Positions 5,397 to 5,413 of a DNA stretch of 5,413 nt are shown here, piece by piece (the first letter of the stretch is position 1; each line of letters begins with the position of its first letter). The notes below the pieces were generated by a model, which was not told where the DNA came from, did no database searches, and was given only the letters and a program-made list of their open reading frames with translations. The DNA comes from Candidatus Latescibacterota bacterium. GTDB taxonomy: Bacteria; Latescibacterota; 4484-107. The translations under genes were made by a program, and so were the position numbers. Location: contig JAUWMS010000238.1 in the NCBI GenBank assembly GCA_030613045.1, positions 1 through 5,413 of the forward strand, given 5' to 3'.

Positions 5397-5413
5397 ATTC
5401 GATTATTTGATCT

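Overview
The window looks like a chromosomal housekeeping segment of a diderm (Gram-negative type) bacterium. All five convincing genes lie on the minus strand. The outer-membrane inference rests on a LolC/LolE-type lipoprotein-releasing permease. Codon use is ordinary and uses the standard code with UGA as stop, as shown by an RF2 gene with an intact UGA-sensing frameshift. The intergenic DNA is rich in degenerate 7-9 nt tandem repeats and palindromes. From memory, such DNA is common in uncultured phyla (Poribacteria/Omnitrophota-like genomes), but I cannot place the organism from this sequence.

Reading in the direction of transcription (right to left): 5382-4888 encodes a small membrane-anchored protein of unknown function with a possible DUF4352-like extracytoplasmic domain. 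4794-3696 is prfB (release factor 2), a 365-residue protein made through a programmed +1 frameshift at 4725. A simple ORF call starting at 4679 would lose the first 38 residues. 3408-3184 is a 74-codon hypothetical gene, possibly antitoxin-like. 3060-1567 is lysS (class II lysyl-tRNA synthetase), whose start is best placed at a TTG behind a strong Shine-Dalgarno. 1285-50 is a LolC/LolE permease, also starting at TTG. The first 49 bases lie downstream of the permease and may hold the start of the next gene (lolD would be the usual neighbour), but too little is visible to call it.

The order prfB - lysS - lolC/E is a known conserved neighbourhood (prfB-lysS is an operon in E. coli). It links translation termination, tRNA charging and envelope lipoprotein export. 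Here the prfB-lysS junction is opened by a roughly 635-base stretch with the small hypothetical gene, a perfect 13-bp inverted repeat and a heptad array. Heptad arrays lie on both sides of prfB, and an octad array plus a decayed palindrome fill the lysS-lolC gap.

I found no rRNA, tRNA, CRISPR array, transposase or phage gene. The features most worth a second look are the prfB recoding site, the repeat arrays bracketing prfB, and the small gene with its hairpin interrupting a conserved operon. None amounts to a clear new biological system.
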